Positions 1-8,295 are shown, counted from the first letter of the stretch. The stretch: 56,327 nucleotides of DNA from Lachnospiraceae bacterium (GCA_022774705.1 JALFLM010000126.1:1-56327); one strand, 5' to 3'. Notes: generated by a model from the letters alone, not told the origin. A program made the numbers and translations.

Positions 1-182
1 CCCGGGTTGGTCATAACCGGGAGCGTTACGCTGTAGTCGATGGAGGCTTCTTCCATTGAACTCTGCAGGCCGCTCACCGTGGCATCGGTATAGGGACGGG
101 AACGGGAGAGCAGCTGCAGTTTGCCGATTACGTTCCCTGCAATCTTATCAGGGAACGTATGGGTATGAAAATCAATAATCAT
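1..182 (-). CDS. Amidohydrolase family protein, N-terminal part (runs off window)
   Basis: An open frame reads leftwards from ATG at 182 to the window edge and gives about 60 residues beginning MIIDFHTHTFPDKIAG. The DFHTHTFPDK start is the metal-binding H-x-H strand of amidohydrolase-2 (PF04909) TIM-barrel hydrolases and decarboxylases. It follows the aminotransferase stop by 9 bases on the same strand, so the two probably share a transcript. The substrate cannot be judged from the N-terminus, and the rest of the protein is outside the window. Confidence 0.75.
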   Translation of the reverse strand, partial: MIIDFHTHTFPDKIAGNVIGKLQLLSRSRPYTDATVSGLQSSMEEASIDYSVTLPVMTNP

Positions 183-191
183 AGGACCTGC

Positions 192-1376
192 CTATCTGTA
201 TTCCTTTGCAAGAGCTTCAAAGGCGCTGAGAGAGCGTTCGATGCGTTCTGTGGGCACACAGTAGGAAATCCTTGTGTGTCCGGGGCATCCGAAGCCGGTG
301 CCGGGAACGATCAGCAGATTATATTTTTTCGCTTTTTCGCAGAATGCCACATCATCAGCCTCCAGTGTACGGGGGAACATGTAGAATGTACCGCCGGGTT
401 CTACCACATGGTAGCCCATTTCACGCAGACTCTTTAACAGAAGATTTTTATTGGTTTCATATACAGAGATGTCCGATGTCTCATCGGCACATGCCGCACA
501 GATATGCTGGAACATGCTGGGAGCGCATACGTAGCCCAGAGAACGGCCGGCACCGGCAATGGCAGCGTATACCAGTCTGGCATCCTCAGCTTCGTCGGGA
601 ACCAGCACGTAGCCGAGACGTTCACCGGGCAGGGACAGGGATTTGGACCAGGAATAGCATACCAGTGTGTTTTTATAGTACTTGGGCAGATAGGGAACCA
701 CAGTACCGTCAAATACGATTTCACGGTAGGGTTCATCGGCAATCAGGTAAATAGGATGGCCGTATTCCTGAGATTTGCAGTTCAGGATCTCTGCCAGCTT
801 TTTAACGGTTTCTTCTGAATATACAACGCCTGAAGGGTTGTTGGGGGAATTGACAACCACGCCTTTTGTATGTTCATTGATGGCTGCCTCGAATTTCTCA
901 AAATCGATCTGGAATGCCTCAATGTCGGCAGGAATCAGAACCATGCGGGCACCTGCACCTTCGATGAAGACTTTGTATTCGGGGAAATAGGGGGCAAATA
1001 CGATAAATTCATCTCCCGGGCAGGTCAGCCCGTTGAAACAGCAGCAGAGGGCAGCAGCAGCACCAACAGTGATGTAAAGGTTGTCTGCACCGAAGCTGGT
1101 GCCGAAGCGTCTGTTGATGGAGTCTGCAATGGCCTGTCTGGCAGCAGCATCGCCCTGGGCGCTGGTGTAACCGTGAAGAATGACCGGGTCCATGCTCTGA
1201 AGCAGTTTCTGTACGGTTTCATTAACGCAGTCGGGAGCAGGTACGCTGGGATTGCCGATGGAGAAATCGAAAACGTTCTCAGCACCGACTTCAGCGGCGC
1301 GCATCTTACCATATTCGAACAGCTCACGGATCACGGAGCGCTGGGTACCAAGACCCACCATTTTTTCATTTAACAT
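192..1376 (-). CDS. PLP-dependent aminotransferase, class I/II
   Basis: This 394-residue protein is a fold-type I aspartate/aromatic-type aminotransferase. Visible signatures are NSPNNPSGVVY (cofactor/substrate binding), IADEPYREIVFDG (Asp and Tyr that contact PLP), and SWSKSLSLPGERLGY with the Schiff-base lysine. Length is typical of the family. ATG at 1376 has AAGGAG nine bases upstream, and a good sigma-A promoter lies at 1410-1438. The downstream amidohydrolase gene starts 9 bases after the stop. Amino-acid specificity cannot be assigned from sequence alone. Confidence 0.9.
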   Translation of the reverse strand: MLNEKMVGLGTQRSVIRELFEYGKMRAAEVGAENVFDFSIGNPSVPAPDCVNETVQKLLQSMDPVILHGYTSAQGDAAARQAIADSINRRFGTSFGADNLYITVGAAAALCCCFNGLTCPGDEFIVFAPYFPEYKVFIEGAGARMVLIPADIEAFQIDFEKFEAAINEHTKGVVVNSPNNPSGVVYSEETVKKLAEILNCKSQEYGHPIYLIADEPYREIVFDGTVVPYLPKYYKNTLVCYSWSKSLSLPGERLGYVLVPDEAEDARLVYAAIAGAGRSLGYVCAPSMFQHICAACADETSDISVYETNKNLLLKSLREMGYHVVEPGGTFYMFPRTLEADDVAFCEKAKKYNLLIVPGTGFGCPGHTRISYCVPTERIERSLSAFEALAKEYR

Positions 1377-1409
1377 AATAGTATCTCCTTAATAAAAATT
1401 TCTATACTA

Positions 1410-1438
1410 ACAATAGTGCAATTTGCGGAATCTGTCAA
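1410..1438 (-). promoter_or_regulatory. Sigma-A promoter of the aminotransferase operon
   Basis: On the minus strand TTGACA (1433-1438) is followed after 17 bases by TATTGT (1410-1415). The start codon is 34 bases downstream. Confidence 0.65.
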
Positions 1439-1500
1439 CTGCCGGAAAAAGAAACAGTTACAAAGATGTGTTATTTTCAGGGGGCTTTTGCTGTAATAAT

Positions 1501-1529
1501 TTGACTTTTCACCGCAGATATGGTATCCT
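1501..1529 (+). promoter_or_regulatory. Sigma-A promoter of the acyl-CoA ligase gene
   Basis: TTGACT (1501-1506), a 17-base spacer and TATCCT (1524-1529), the latter preceded by TGG (extended -10). It is divergent from the aminotransferase promoter. Confidence 0.6.
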
Positions 1530-1607
1530 GTTAATCGATACTGCTTTAACAGTTTAAAGAGGCAGAAATCCGGAAAATAATAGAAATACAAAGTGAGGAA
1601 GTTTATT

Positions 1608-3242
1608 ATGCCTGTTACTGATTTACTGGAGAGAAACTGTAAATTGTACGGAGATGAAGTGGCGCTGGTGGAGCTGAATCCGACGATGCCGGATACGAGG
1701 CGTATCACATGGAAGGAATATGATCTGATGCAGCCGACTTCGTCCGATCCCTACCGCAGAGAGATTACCTGGGCTGTTTTTGATGAAAAAGCAAACCGTG
1801 TTGCCAATATGCTGCTGGACCGGGGCGTGAAGCGGGGCGATAAGGTGGCGATCCTGATGTTCAACTGTCTGGAGTGGCTGCCCATTTATTTTGGTATTCT
1901 GAAGACGGGAGCGATTGCTGTTCCCTTTAATTTCCGTTTTTCATCGGAAGAAATCATGTACTGTGCCGATCTGGCGGAAGTGGATGTGCTGCTGTTCGGA
2001 CCGGAATTTATCGGTCGTATCGAAGCCATTGCAGACAAACTCTGCCGCCGCCGTCTGCTGATTTTTGTGGGTGATAATTGTCCCACTTTCGCGGAAAGTT
2101 ATCATGCTCTGGTAGCTGACTGTTCCAGCCGTGCACCGCTTGTCCGCATCGAAGATGAAGATGATGCGGCTATCTATTTTTCATCGGGTACTACCGGCTT
2201 CCCGAAAGCAATCCTGCATAATCATACGAGTCTTCTTCAGGCGGCTCAGATGGAGCAGAAACATCATGAAACCGGCAGAGAAGATACATTCCTGTGTATA
2301 CCGCCGCTGTATCATACCGGAGCCAAGTTCCACTGGATGGGCAGCCTGATTGCGGGAAGCAAGGCGGTTTTACTGAAGGGAACCTCTCCGGAGATTATTC
2401 TCAATGCCATTTCTCAGGAGCACTGTACCATTGTCTGGCTTCTGGTGCCCTGGGCACAGGATATTCTCGATGCACTGGATCGCGGCGATCTGAAGTTGTC
2501 CGACTACAAGCTGGATCAGTGGAGACTGATGCATATCGGCGCCCAGCCGGTTCCGCCGTCACTGATCCGCCGCTGGAAAGAGTATTTCCCCCATCATCAG
2601 TACGATACCAATTATGGTCTTTCCGAATCCACAGGACCCGGCTGTGTTCATCTGGGTATGGAGAATATCCACAAGGTGGGAGCCATCGGCATTCCCGGAT
2701 ATCGCTGGAAATGTAAGATTGTGGATGAGGATGGCAATGAAGTGAAGCAGGGAGAAGTGGGAGAGCTTTGCGTTAAGGGCCCCGGTCTGATGACCTGCTA
2801 TTACAACGATCCGAAAGCAACGGCAGAGGCACTGAAGGATGGCTGGCTCTTTACTGGGGATATGGCCATGCAGGATGAGGATGGATTCTATTTTCTGGTT
2901 GACCGGAAAAAGGATGTCATCGTCAGCGGCGGTGAGAACATCTATCCGGTTCAGATTGAGGATTTCCTGAGAGGGTGCAATAAGATCAAGGATGTGGCGG
3001 TAATCGGACTGCCGGACAAGCGCCTGGGTGAGATTACCGGTGCCGTTATTGAGATTAAAGAAGGCATGGAATGTACCGAAGAAGAGATTGAGGAATTCTG
3101 TCTTGAACTGCCCCGGTATAAACGGCCGAAGAAGATTATATTTGCCGAAATTCCGAGAAACTCAACAGGGAAGATTGAAAAACCTAAATTAAGAAAGACT
3201 TACGGAGCAGAACATCTGGTAGCGCAGCAGAACAGGGGATAG
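1608..3242 (+). CDS. AMP-dependent acyl-CoA synthetase/ligase
   Basis: This 544-residue member of the ANL superfamily activates a carboxylic acid to acyl-CoA through an acyl-adenylate. Visible motifs are the P-loop YFSSGTTGFPKA (A3), NYGLSESTGPG (A5), WLFTGDMAMQDEDGF (A7), the hinge VDRKKDVIVSGGENIYP (A8), and IPRNSTGKIEKPKLRK with the catalytic A10 lysine. An in-frame GTG at 1593 exists, but ATG 1608 sits nine bases after GAGG and begins the conserved region (MPVTDLLERN), so it was chosen. The substrate is unknown; fatty, aromatic or carnitine-type acids are all possible. A terminator-like palindrome follows the stop. Confidence 0.9.
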   Translation: MPVTDLLERNCKLYGDEVALVELNPTMPDTRRITWKEYDLMQPTSSDPYRREITWAVFDEKANRVANMLLDRGVKRGDKVAILMFNCLEWLPIYFGILKTGAIAVPFNFRFSSEEIMYCADLAEVDVLLFGPEFIGRIEAIADKLCRRRLLIFVGDNCPTFAESYHALVADCSSRAPLVRIEDEDDAAIYFSSGTTGFPKAILHNHTSLLQAAQMEQKHHETGREDTFLCIPPLYHTGAKFHWMGSLIAGSKAVLLKGTSPEIILNAISQEHCTIVWLLVPWAQDILDALDRGDLKLSDYKLDQWRLMHIGAQPVPPSLIRRWKEYFPHHQYDTNYGLSESTGPGCVHLGMENIHKVGAIGIPGYRWKCKIVDEDGNEVKQGEVGELCVKGPGLMTCYYNDPKATAEALKDGWLFTGDMAMQDEDGFYFLVDRKKDVIVSGGENIYPVQIEDFLRGCNKIKDVAVIGLPDKRLGEITGAVIEIKEGMECTEEEIEEFCLELPRYKRPKKIIFAEIPRNSTGKIEKPKLRKTYGAEHLVAQQNRG

Positions 3243-3264
3243 GCAGTGCTTTCTCTTCCTGGGT

Positions 3265-3402
3265 GTAAAGCGGGCGGGTGGTGTCCACGGGACGCCCGGT
3301 GTTCAGGCTATGAAGTCCTTAGGCGGGCTGGGAACGCCCGCTGCAGGACTTATAGCCCTGAACACCGGGCTGTTTTTTTGCTTCATGGCTCGCCCGCTTT
3401 AC
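3265..3402. repeat. Large nested palindrome A
   Basis: The outer arms are a perfect 12-bp inverted repeat, GTAAAGCGGGCG (3265-3276) with CGCCCGCTTTAC (3391-3402). Inside lie a small GTCC-ACG-GGAC hairpin (3283-3293) and a long arm, 3294-3319 with 3345-3370, that matches apart from two single-base bulges. A further GCGGGC/GCCCGC hairpin (3323-3341) sits at its tip. The short open frames here are by-products of the palindrome. Confidence 0.75.
3294..3379 (+). terminator. Probable rho-independent terminator of the acyl-CoA ligase gene
   Basis: The inner arm of palindrome A ends in CACCGGGC and is followed at once by TGTTTTTTT (3371-3379), 52 bases past the ligase stop codon. The stem is unusually long for a terminator. 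Confidence 0.65.
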
Positions 3403-3486
3403 GGATGGAAGGGGAAAGCGCTGTGGGGTGGGGCTGCAGGGCCTGCGGCCCTGGGGCGCCGTGGAGGTTTCATTTTCTCTCCCATG

Positions 3487-3718
3487 TACAGTTTATTTCT
3501 TCATTTGCGGATATGGATATAACCTATGCGGCGGAATGACCGACAGGTCCTGTCAAGGAGACCGTTGACAAACGCCGGCACTTGCTTTTTCAAGCGAAAG
3601 CGCCGAAAAAGCTTAGTACCGCTGCGTTTGTCATCGAGCGAGAGCGCGTCTCCGGACAGGATCTGTCGGTCATGTAGCCTCATACTTTATTTCATATCCA
3701 GCCGAAAAATAAACTGTA
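3487..3718. repeat. 232-bp nested palindrome B with terminal inverted repeats (MITE-like)
   Basis: The ends are a perfect 12-bp inverted repeat, TACAGTTTATTT (3487-3498) and AAATAAACTGTA (3707-3718). Moving inwards: GGATATG/CATATCC, ATGCGGC/GCCTCAT (one mismatch), ATGACCGACAG (3536-3546)/CTGTCGGTCAT (3663-3673) continuing through GTCCTGTC, then GGAGAC/GTCTCC, TGACAAACGC (3566-3575)/GCGTTTGTCA (3624-3633), and GCTTTTTC/GAAAAAGC. The tip is GC-GAAA-GC, a GNRA-type loop. It ends 5 bases from the symporter stop, so it may also terminate that gene. Confidence 0.75.
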
Positions 3719-3722
3719 ACCC

Positions 3723-5219
3723 CTATTTCCTGTAGCAGCTGAAGGCATCCTCTACCAGTTCTTTTTCCGGTGCAGGTGTGATCAGGCTTACGACAGGGAC
3801 AATGATCAGGCCTGCCAGCATGGCGATGACACCGCAGTTGATAGGTGACTGGATGATGGCGGGCAGTGTGCTTCTGAAGAGCATGTTGTAGACCATCAGC
3901 AGAGAGCCGAAGAGGAAGCTTGCCCAGCAGGCTGCTTTTGTGGTGCGTTTCCAGTACAGGGAGTAGAGGAAAGGCGCCAGGAATGCGCCGGCCAGTGCGC
4001 CCCAGGAGATGCCCATCAGCTGAGCGATGAAGGTTACGGCTGATTTGTACTGAATCAGGGCAAGGACTGCGGAAATGGCAATGAATACCACGATCAGGAC
4101 ACGGATGTAGATAACCTGTTTTTTCTCACTCATGTTTTTGATAAAGTTGTCTTTCAGAAAATCGATGGTCAGCGTGGAGCTGGAGGCGATAACCAGAGAA
4201 GACAGAGTGGACATGGAGGCGGAAAGCACCAGAATAACTACCAGAGAGATCATAAAAGGACTCAGAGTGGAGAGCATGGTGGGAATGATGGAATCGTATC
4301 CGCCTGCGGCAATATCGATCTGATCGGAGAACAGACGTCCGAAGCCGCCCAGGAAATAACATCCGCCGGCTACAACCAGTGCAAACAGGGTAGAGATAAT
4401 CGTGCCTTTTCTGATAGCTGATTCATCCTTGATGGCGTAGAATTTCTGAACCATCTGCGGAAGTCCCCAGGTACCAAGGGAGGTCAGGAGAACCACGAAC
4501 AGCAGGTTCAGAGGGTCGGGCCCGAAGCAGGAGGCAAAGATGCCGGGTGTGGTGCTGACGGTTTCATCGGTAACCTGAGCCAGACCCTCCAGAGCAGCAC
4601 TGAGACCTCCCTTGCTGTTCAGGACTGCAATGATTACAGCCACAATACCTACCAGCATGATCATACCCTGAATGAAATCGTTGATGGCTGTAGCCATATA
4701 TCCGCCTGCGATTACGTAAACAGCTGTCAGTACGGCCATCAGAAGGATGCAGACAGAGTAGTCGATATCAAATGCCATGCCGAACAGACGTGAAAGTCCG
4801 TTGTAGAGCGATGCAGTGTAGGGAATCAGGAAGATGAAAATGATTACGGAAGCACCGATCTTCAGTCCTTTGCTGTCAAATCTCCGGCCGAAAAACTGGG
4901 GCATGGTGGCGGATTCCAGATGCTGTGACATCAGACGGGTTCTGCGTCCCAGAACCATCCAGGCAAACAGGGAGCCGATGATGGCGTTGCCGATACCGGC
5001 CCAGGTAGCCGCGATACCGTATTTCCATCCGAACTGTCCGGCGTATCCCACAAATACCACCGCTGAGAAGTAGGAGGTACCATAAGCAAATGCAGTCAGC
5101 CAGGGACCCACTGAACGTCCTCCGAGAACAAAGCCATTGACATCAGTTGCGTGTTTTCTGCAATACAGACCGATTGCAACGAGAAGTGCAAAATAGAGAA
5201 CTAAAATCACTACTTTCAT
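3723..5219 (-). CDS. Sodium:solute symporter (SSS family)
   Basis: A 498-residue, very hydrophobic protein with about 13 predicted membrane helices. The N-terminal pattern (FVLGGRSVGPWLTAFAYG... FSAVVFVGYAG) is that of the SSS family, which includes PutP and PanF. These carriers couple uptake of an organic solute to sodium. An in-frame ATG lies at 5237, but AAAGGAA precedes the ATG at 5219 at proper spacing, giving the usual MKVVILVLYF start. It converges on the acyl-CoA ligase. The acid handled by that ligase is a guess for the substrate; proline and pantothenate are equally possible. Confidence 0.88.
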   Translation of the reverse strand: MKVVILVLYFALLVAIGLYCRKHATDVNGFVLGGRSVGPWLTAFAYGTSYFSAVVFVGYAGQFGWKYGIAATWAGIGNAIIGSLFAWMVLGRRTRLMSQHLESATMPQFFGRRFDSKGLKIGASVIIFIFLIPYTASLYNGLSRLFGMAFDIDYSVCILLMAVLTAVYVIAGGYMATAINDFIQGMIMLVGIVAVIIAVLNSKGGLSAALEGLAQVTDETVSTTPGIFASCFGPDPLNLLFVVLLTSLGTWGLPQMVQKFYAIKDESAIRKGTIISTLFALVVAGGCYFLGGFGRLFSDQIDIAAGGYDSIIPTMLSTLSPFMISLVVILVLSASMSTLSSLVIASSSTLTIDFLKDNFIKNMSEKKQVIYIRVLIVVFIAISAVLALIQYKSAVTFIAQLMGISWGALAGAFLAPFLYSLYWKRTTKAACWASFLFGSLLMVYNMLFRSTLPAIIQSPINCGVIAMLAGLIIVPVVSLITPAPEKELVEDAFSCYRK

Positions 5220-5316
5220 AAAAATGTTTCCTTTCATATTTCTTTTGTTGAATTTTCAATGCTCTTTTACACATTAAAGCAATAAACATCAAAACTTTAA
5301 CATATAAAACCAAAAA

Positions 5317-5322
5317 AGTCAA
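5317..5322 (-). promoter_or_regulatory. Possible -35 box for the symporter gene
   Basis: The minus strand reads TTGACT here. The -10 candidate 17 bases downstream (TTAAAG) is poor, so this is only a weak promoter call. Confidence 0.25.
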
Positions 5323-5351
5323 TAGAACATGAGCAGAATGCATAATTTTTT

Positions 5352-5399
5352 GCCTGCAGGGTACATTGTTACAGAGCCTGCAGGGTACATTGTTACAGA
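5352..5399. repeat. Perfect 24-bp tandem duplication upstream of the DUF1622 gene
   Basis: Two identical head-to-tail 24-bp units, 5352-5375 and 5376-5399, each beginning GCCTGCAGGGTACATTG. They lie between the divergent symporter and DUF1622 genes, just upstream of TTGACA at 5408-5413. Confidence 0.9.
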
Positions 5400-5481
5400 C
5401 TGTTTTGTTGACAAATCAGAAGATTGTGGTAAGCTTATGGAAAACGACAAGATGAGCTTGCGGAAAGGCAGAGGGAAAATT

Positions 5482-5850
5482 ATGCTGCACCTGATTACTT
5501 TATATTTCGAAGAACTGGTGGAATACTGTGTGATCATTCTTGAGTTTATCGGTCTGATCGTTCTGATGCTGAGCGCATTGAAAAATGTCTGGGGTCTTTT
5601 CCGAAAGGCCCCCCATGTACGTCTGTCTCTGGCAGAAGGAATTGCCCTGGCATTGGAATTCAAGCTGGGAAGCGAGGTACTTAGAACCGTGATCGTGCGC
5701 CAGACCAGCGAGCTGGTTATCCTGGGAGCGATTATTCTGATGAGGGCGGCGCTTACGTTTCTGATTCACTGGGAGATCAGAAATGAAAAGATGGTATCTG
5801 CTCAGAATCAGGCAGATTCGCACAAAAACGTAACAACGCATAGCATATAA
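5482..5850 (+). CDS. DUF1622 family small membrane protein
   Basis: This 122-residue protein resembles the DUF1622 family (PF07784). It has membrane helices around residues 10-32, 48-60 and 75-95, and the polar segment RLSLAEGIALALEFKLGSEVLRT typical of the family. The frame is open upstream, with ATG at 5437 possible, but ATG 5482 has GAGGG six bases before it and gives the usual family length. Function is unknown. Transcription may start near TTGACA at 5408. Confidence 0.7.
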   Translation: MLHLITLYFEELVEYCVIILEFIGLIVLMLSALKNVWGLFRKAPHVRLSLAEGIALALEFKLGSEVLRTVIVRQTSELVILGAIILMRAALTFLIHWEIRNEKMVSAQNQADSHKNVTTHSI

Positions 5851-5892
5851 GGTATAAGATAAATATTAAGATACGAAAGAAGGTTTGCGCAT

Positions 5893-6636
5893 ATGAAGGT
5901 TCAATATATCGGTCACAGCGGTTTTCTTGTGACAATGGAAAGCTGTTGTCTGCTTTTTGATTACTATACGGGAACGATTCCGAAGCTTCCCGGAGACAGA
6001 CCCCTGTATGTTTTTTCCAGTCACCGGCATCAGGATCATTTTGATCCGGAGATATTTTCATTTTCAGAGATGGCGGACCGTGCAGAATATCTGCTTTCCT
6101 ATGATATTAAGCTGAACGGGCATTTTTTCAGAAAATATCCGCAGGCGGCAAATCTGCGGGATCAGGGCAGGCTGCATTCCCTGCGGTCGGATGAGAAGTA
6201 TGTCATTGACAATCTAAAGATCGATACGATAAAATCAACAGATGAAGGTGTTGCTTTTCTGGTTTCAGTGCCCCGGGAGCACAAAAGGATCTATCATGCA
6301 GGCGATCTGAACTGGTGGATATGGCCGGAGGATACCAAACAGGAGTATCACAACATGACAGCCATGTTTCAGCGTTCGGTGGGCCGGCTGACAGAGCTGG
6401 TACAGGACGGCGGTATGGTGGACGTTGCTTTTCTGCCTCTGGATCCCAGGCAGGAGCAGTATGAATTCTGCGGAATGGAGTATTATCTGGAACATGTGCC
6501 CGTAAAACATGTTTTTCCCATGCACTGCTGGGAACAGTACGATATCATTCCGCGGTTTCTTGAGGCTCACGGTGGGCAGTATCCCGAAACAGCAATTCAT
6601 ACGATTACGGAAAGAGGAGAATGTTATGAAATTTAA
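5893..6636 (+). CDS. MBL-fold metallo-hydrolase (UlaG-like)
   Basis: A 247-residue metallo-beta-lactamase-fold protein. The metal site SSHRHQDHFDP (H-x-H-x-D-H) lies near residue 42. YHAGDLNWW supplies the later Asp ligand, and VFPMHCWEQYD a C-terminal His. Opening with MKVQYIGHSGFLV is typical of the UlaG/L-ascorbate-6-phosphate lactonase-like branch. AGAAGG precedes the ATG. It overlaps the next gene (glyoxalase-type) by 11 bases, so the two are cotranslated. Substrate unknown. Confidence 0.85.
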   Translation: MKVQYIGHSGFLVTMESCCLLFDYYTGTIPKLPGDRPLYVFSSHRHQDHFDPEIFSFSEMADRAEYLLSYDIKLNGHFFRKYPQAANLRDQGRLHSLRSDEKYVIDNLKIDTIKSTDEGVAFLVSVPREHKRIYHAGDLNWWIWPEDTKQEYHNMTAMFQRSVGRLTELVQDGGMVDVAFLPLDPRQEQYEFCGMEYYLEHVPVKHVFPMHCWEQYDIIPRFLEAHGGQYPETAIHTITERGECYEI

Positions 6637-6994
6637 AATGGTACATGAGAATTACAATGTGTTTGATCTGGACAAAAGTCTGGCCTTTTACGAAAAAGCA
6701 CTGGGCCTGACAGAACGCAGGAGAAAAGTGGCGGAGGACGGTTCTTTTATTATCGTTTACGTGGGCAATGATACGACGCCTTTTGAACTGGAACTGACCT
6801 GGACAAAGGAGTACGACCGCCCTTACAATCTGGGCGATGAGGAATTCCATCTGGCATTTGTTACTGATGATTTCGAGGAATCCCACAAGCTCCATGAAGA
6901 GATGGGCTGTATCGTATTCGAAAATCCTTCCATGGGGATTTATTTTATCACGGATCCAGATGGATACTGGCTGGAGATTATCCCGGAAAGATAG
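6626..6994 (+). CDS. Glyoxalase I / VOC-family lactoylglutathione lyase-like protein
   Basis: A 122-residue single vicinal-oxygen-chelate protein. It has the glyoxalase I layout: MVHENYNVFDLDKSLAFYEKAL at the start, FELELTW with a metal-ligand Glu, EFHLAFVTDD with His, and DPDGYWLEIIP with the final Glu. The start ATG 6626 follows AGAGGAGA and lies inside the end of the upstream gene. In bacteria without glutathione, such proteins act on other thiol adducts of methylglyoxal or on unrelated substrates. A strong terminator follows. Confidence 0.88.
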   Translation: MKFKMVHENYNVFDLDKSLAFYEKALGLTERRRKVAEDGSFIIVYVGNDTTPFELELTWTKEYDRPYNLGDEEFHLAFVTDDFEESHKLHEEMGCIVFENPSMGIYFITDPDGYWLEIIPER

Positions 6995-7019
6995 CAGGTT
7001 ATCATAATTAAAAACAAAG

Positions 7020-7088
7020 CCGGCAGCATAAAAGGCCGTCTGTACTTCCGAAAGAGGAAGACAGACGGTTTTTTTATGCTGTCGGGCA
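7020..7088. terminator. Bidirectional terminator between glyoxalase and HAD genes
   Basis: The core hairpin CCGTCTGTACTTCC/GGAAGACAGACGG (7036-7068) is followed by T7. Outer CGGCAGCATAAAA/TTTTATGCTGTCGG arms extend it, so it can serve both converging genes. Confidence 0.9.
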
Positions 7089-7121
7089 GCTTTTGTTCTT
7101 TTGTACTGCAGCATGCTTTGG

Positions 7122-7931
7122 TTATCGCATAAACGTATTAATGACGTGAAGAATTCCGTCTTCGTCGTTGGATTTCGTGATGAAGTCGGCGGTGTCTTTT
7201 ACGATGGGCTGGGCATTTTTCATGGCAACGCCCAGGCCGGCGTATTCGATCATGGAAATATCGTTGTAGCCGTCGCCGCAGCAGATCATGGAATCGGCGG
7301 TCAGCCCGAGACTGTTGAGCAGCTTCTGCAGAGAGTAGGCTTTGTCAATATTCTGAGGCATAACTTCCAGGAAGAAAGGTTCGGAGAAATAGATGTTCAG
7401 CAGGCTGCGGAACTGATTCTGAAGCTTTTTCTGAATTTCTTTCAGAACGTCAGGCTCTCCGGGGATCAGAAGCTTGTTGACCGGGAAGGTCAGACGGGAG
7501 ACGAAATCATCTGCATGAACGATTTCCATCTTGTTGATGGAAGCTTCCAGCTCTACGTACCGGTTGATTCCCAGACTTGACAGAATGCACTGATCATCGT
7601 AGGTGATGATATCGACTCCGGGATACGTTTTTACGATATCATAAATGGGCCCGATGACGGAGGCCGGCAGGGTGCGGTTGTAAATGATATTGCCGGTGGA
7701 GCACTGGGTAATGCGCGCGCCGTTGAAGGAAAGCATGTAGCCGCCGAAACGCGTCAGCTCCAGTTCTTTTGCCAGGGGCAGAACGCCATTGATGGGGCGG
7801 CCACTGGCCAGAACGACGATTTTGCCCGCTTCCTGAATCTCAATCAGGGCTTTCCTTGTCGGTTCCGTTACTTCTTTTCTGGAGTTGGTCAATGTACCAT
7901 CCAGGTCAAGAACAAGCATCTTATAGTCCAT
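7122..7931 (-). CDS. Cof-type HAD-IIB family phosphatase
   Basis: A 269-residue haloacid-dehalogenase phosphatase. HAD motif I is VLDLDGTLTNS near the N-terminus, motif II is VLASGRP, and motifs III/IV lie in the C-terminal MICCGDGYNDISMIEYAG. A type IIB cap is inserted between motifs II and III. Members dephosphorylate small phosphosugars or cofactors with broad specificity. The ATG has AGAGG upstream. It appears monocistronic and shares the 3' terminator with the glyoxalase gene. Confidence 0.9.
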   Translation of the reverse strand: MDYKMLVLDLDGTLTNSRKEVTEPTRKALIEIQEAGKIVVLASGRPINGVLPLAKELELTRFGGYMLSFNGARITQCSTGNIIYNRTLPASVIGPIYDIVKTYPGVDIITYDDQCILSSLGINRYVELEASINKMEIVHADDFVSRLTFPVNKLLIPGEPDVLKEIQKKLQNQFRSLLNIYFSEPFFLEVMPQNIDKAYSLQKLLNSLGLTADSMICCGDGYNDISMIEYAGLGVAMKNAQPIVKDTADFITKSNDEDGILHVINTFMR

Positions 7932-8219
7932 AATTAAACCTCTTTCCTGTGTTATGTGTTTTTGGGCACAATTATACTATCTGAAACCTGCTGTTGCAAG
8001 CGTTCGGACGGAGAATTATTCAGGTTTGTTTTTTTTATCAGGGGAAAACGGAATATACATGGAAAAGAATCAGGGCAATCAGAACAGTAAATTGTTTTCG
8101 ATTCGTAATAAACATACAAAAAGACGGTTGATACGAAATATATAATTATAATAATTGTGCAAATAAACTAAAAAAATGGAGCAGGAAAATAAAAATACAT
8201 CAAAATACACAAAAAATAC

Positions 8220-8248
8220 TGGACAGAGGTAAAACAATGTGGTATACT
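8220..8248 (+). promoter_or_regulatory. Sigma-A promoter of the lct (lactate oxidation) operon
   Basis: TGGACA (8220-8225), exactly 17 bases, then TATACT (8243-8248). The expected start near 8255 falls inside the first operator. Confidence 0.75.
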
Positions 8249-8254
8249 CTGATT

Positions 8255-8295
8255 ATTGGTAAGACCAATTGGTTATACCAAATGGTACAACCATT
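8255..8295. promoter_or_regulatory. Three phased GntR/FCD-type operators
   Basis: Three palindromes of form TGGT-N3-ACCA lie edge to edge: ATTGGT-aag-ACCAAT (8255-8269), ATTGGT-tat-ACCAAA (8268-8282) and AATGGT-aca-ACCATT (8281-8295). Their centres at 8262, 8275 and 8288 are exactly 13 bp apart. TGGT-N3-ACCA is the known binding pattern of PdhR/LldR-type FCD regulators. The cognate repressor is probably the GntR protein at 13473-14150. Position over the transcription start suggests repression relieved by lactate. Confidence 0.8.

Noticed and set aside
3246-3735. Four short open frames on both strands between the acyl-CoA ligase and symporter genes
   Set aside because: They overlap the two large palindromes, mirror one another on opposite strands and have no ribosome binding sites.
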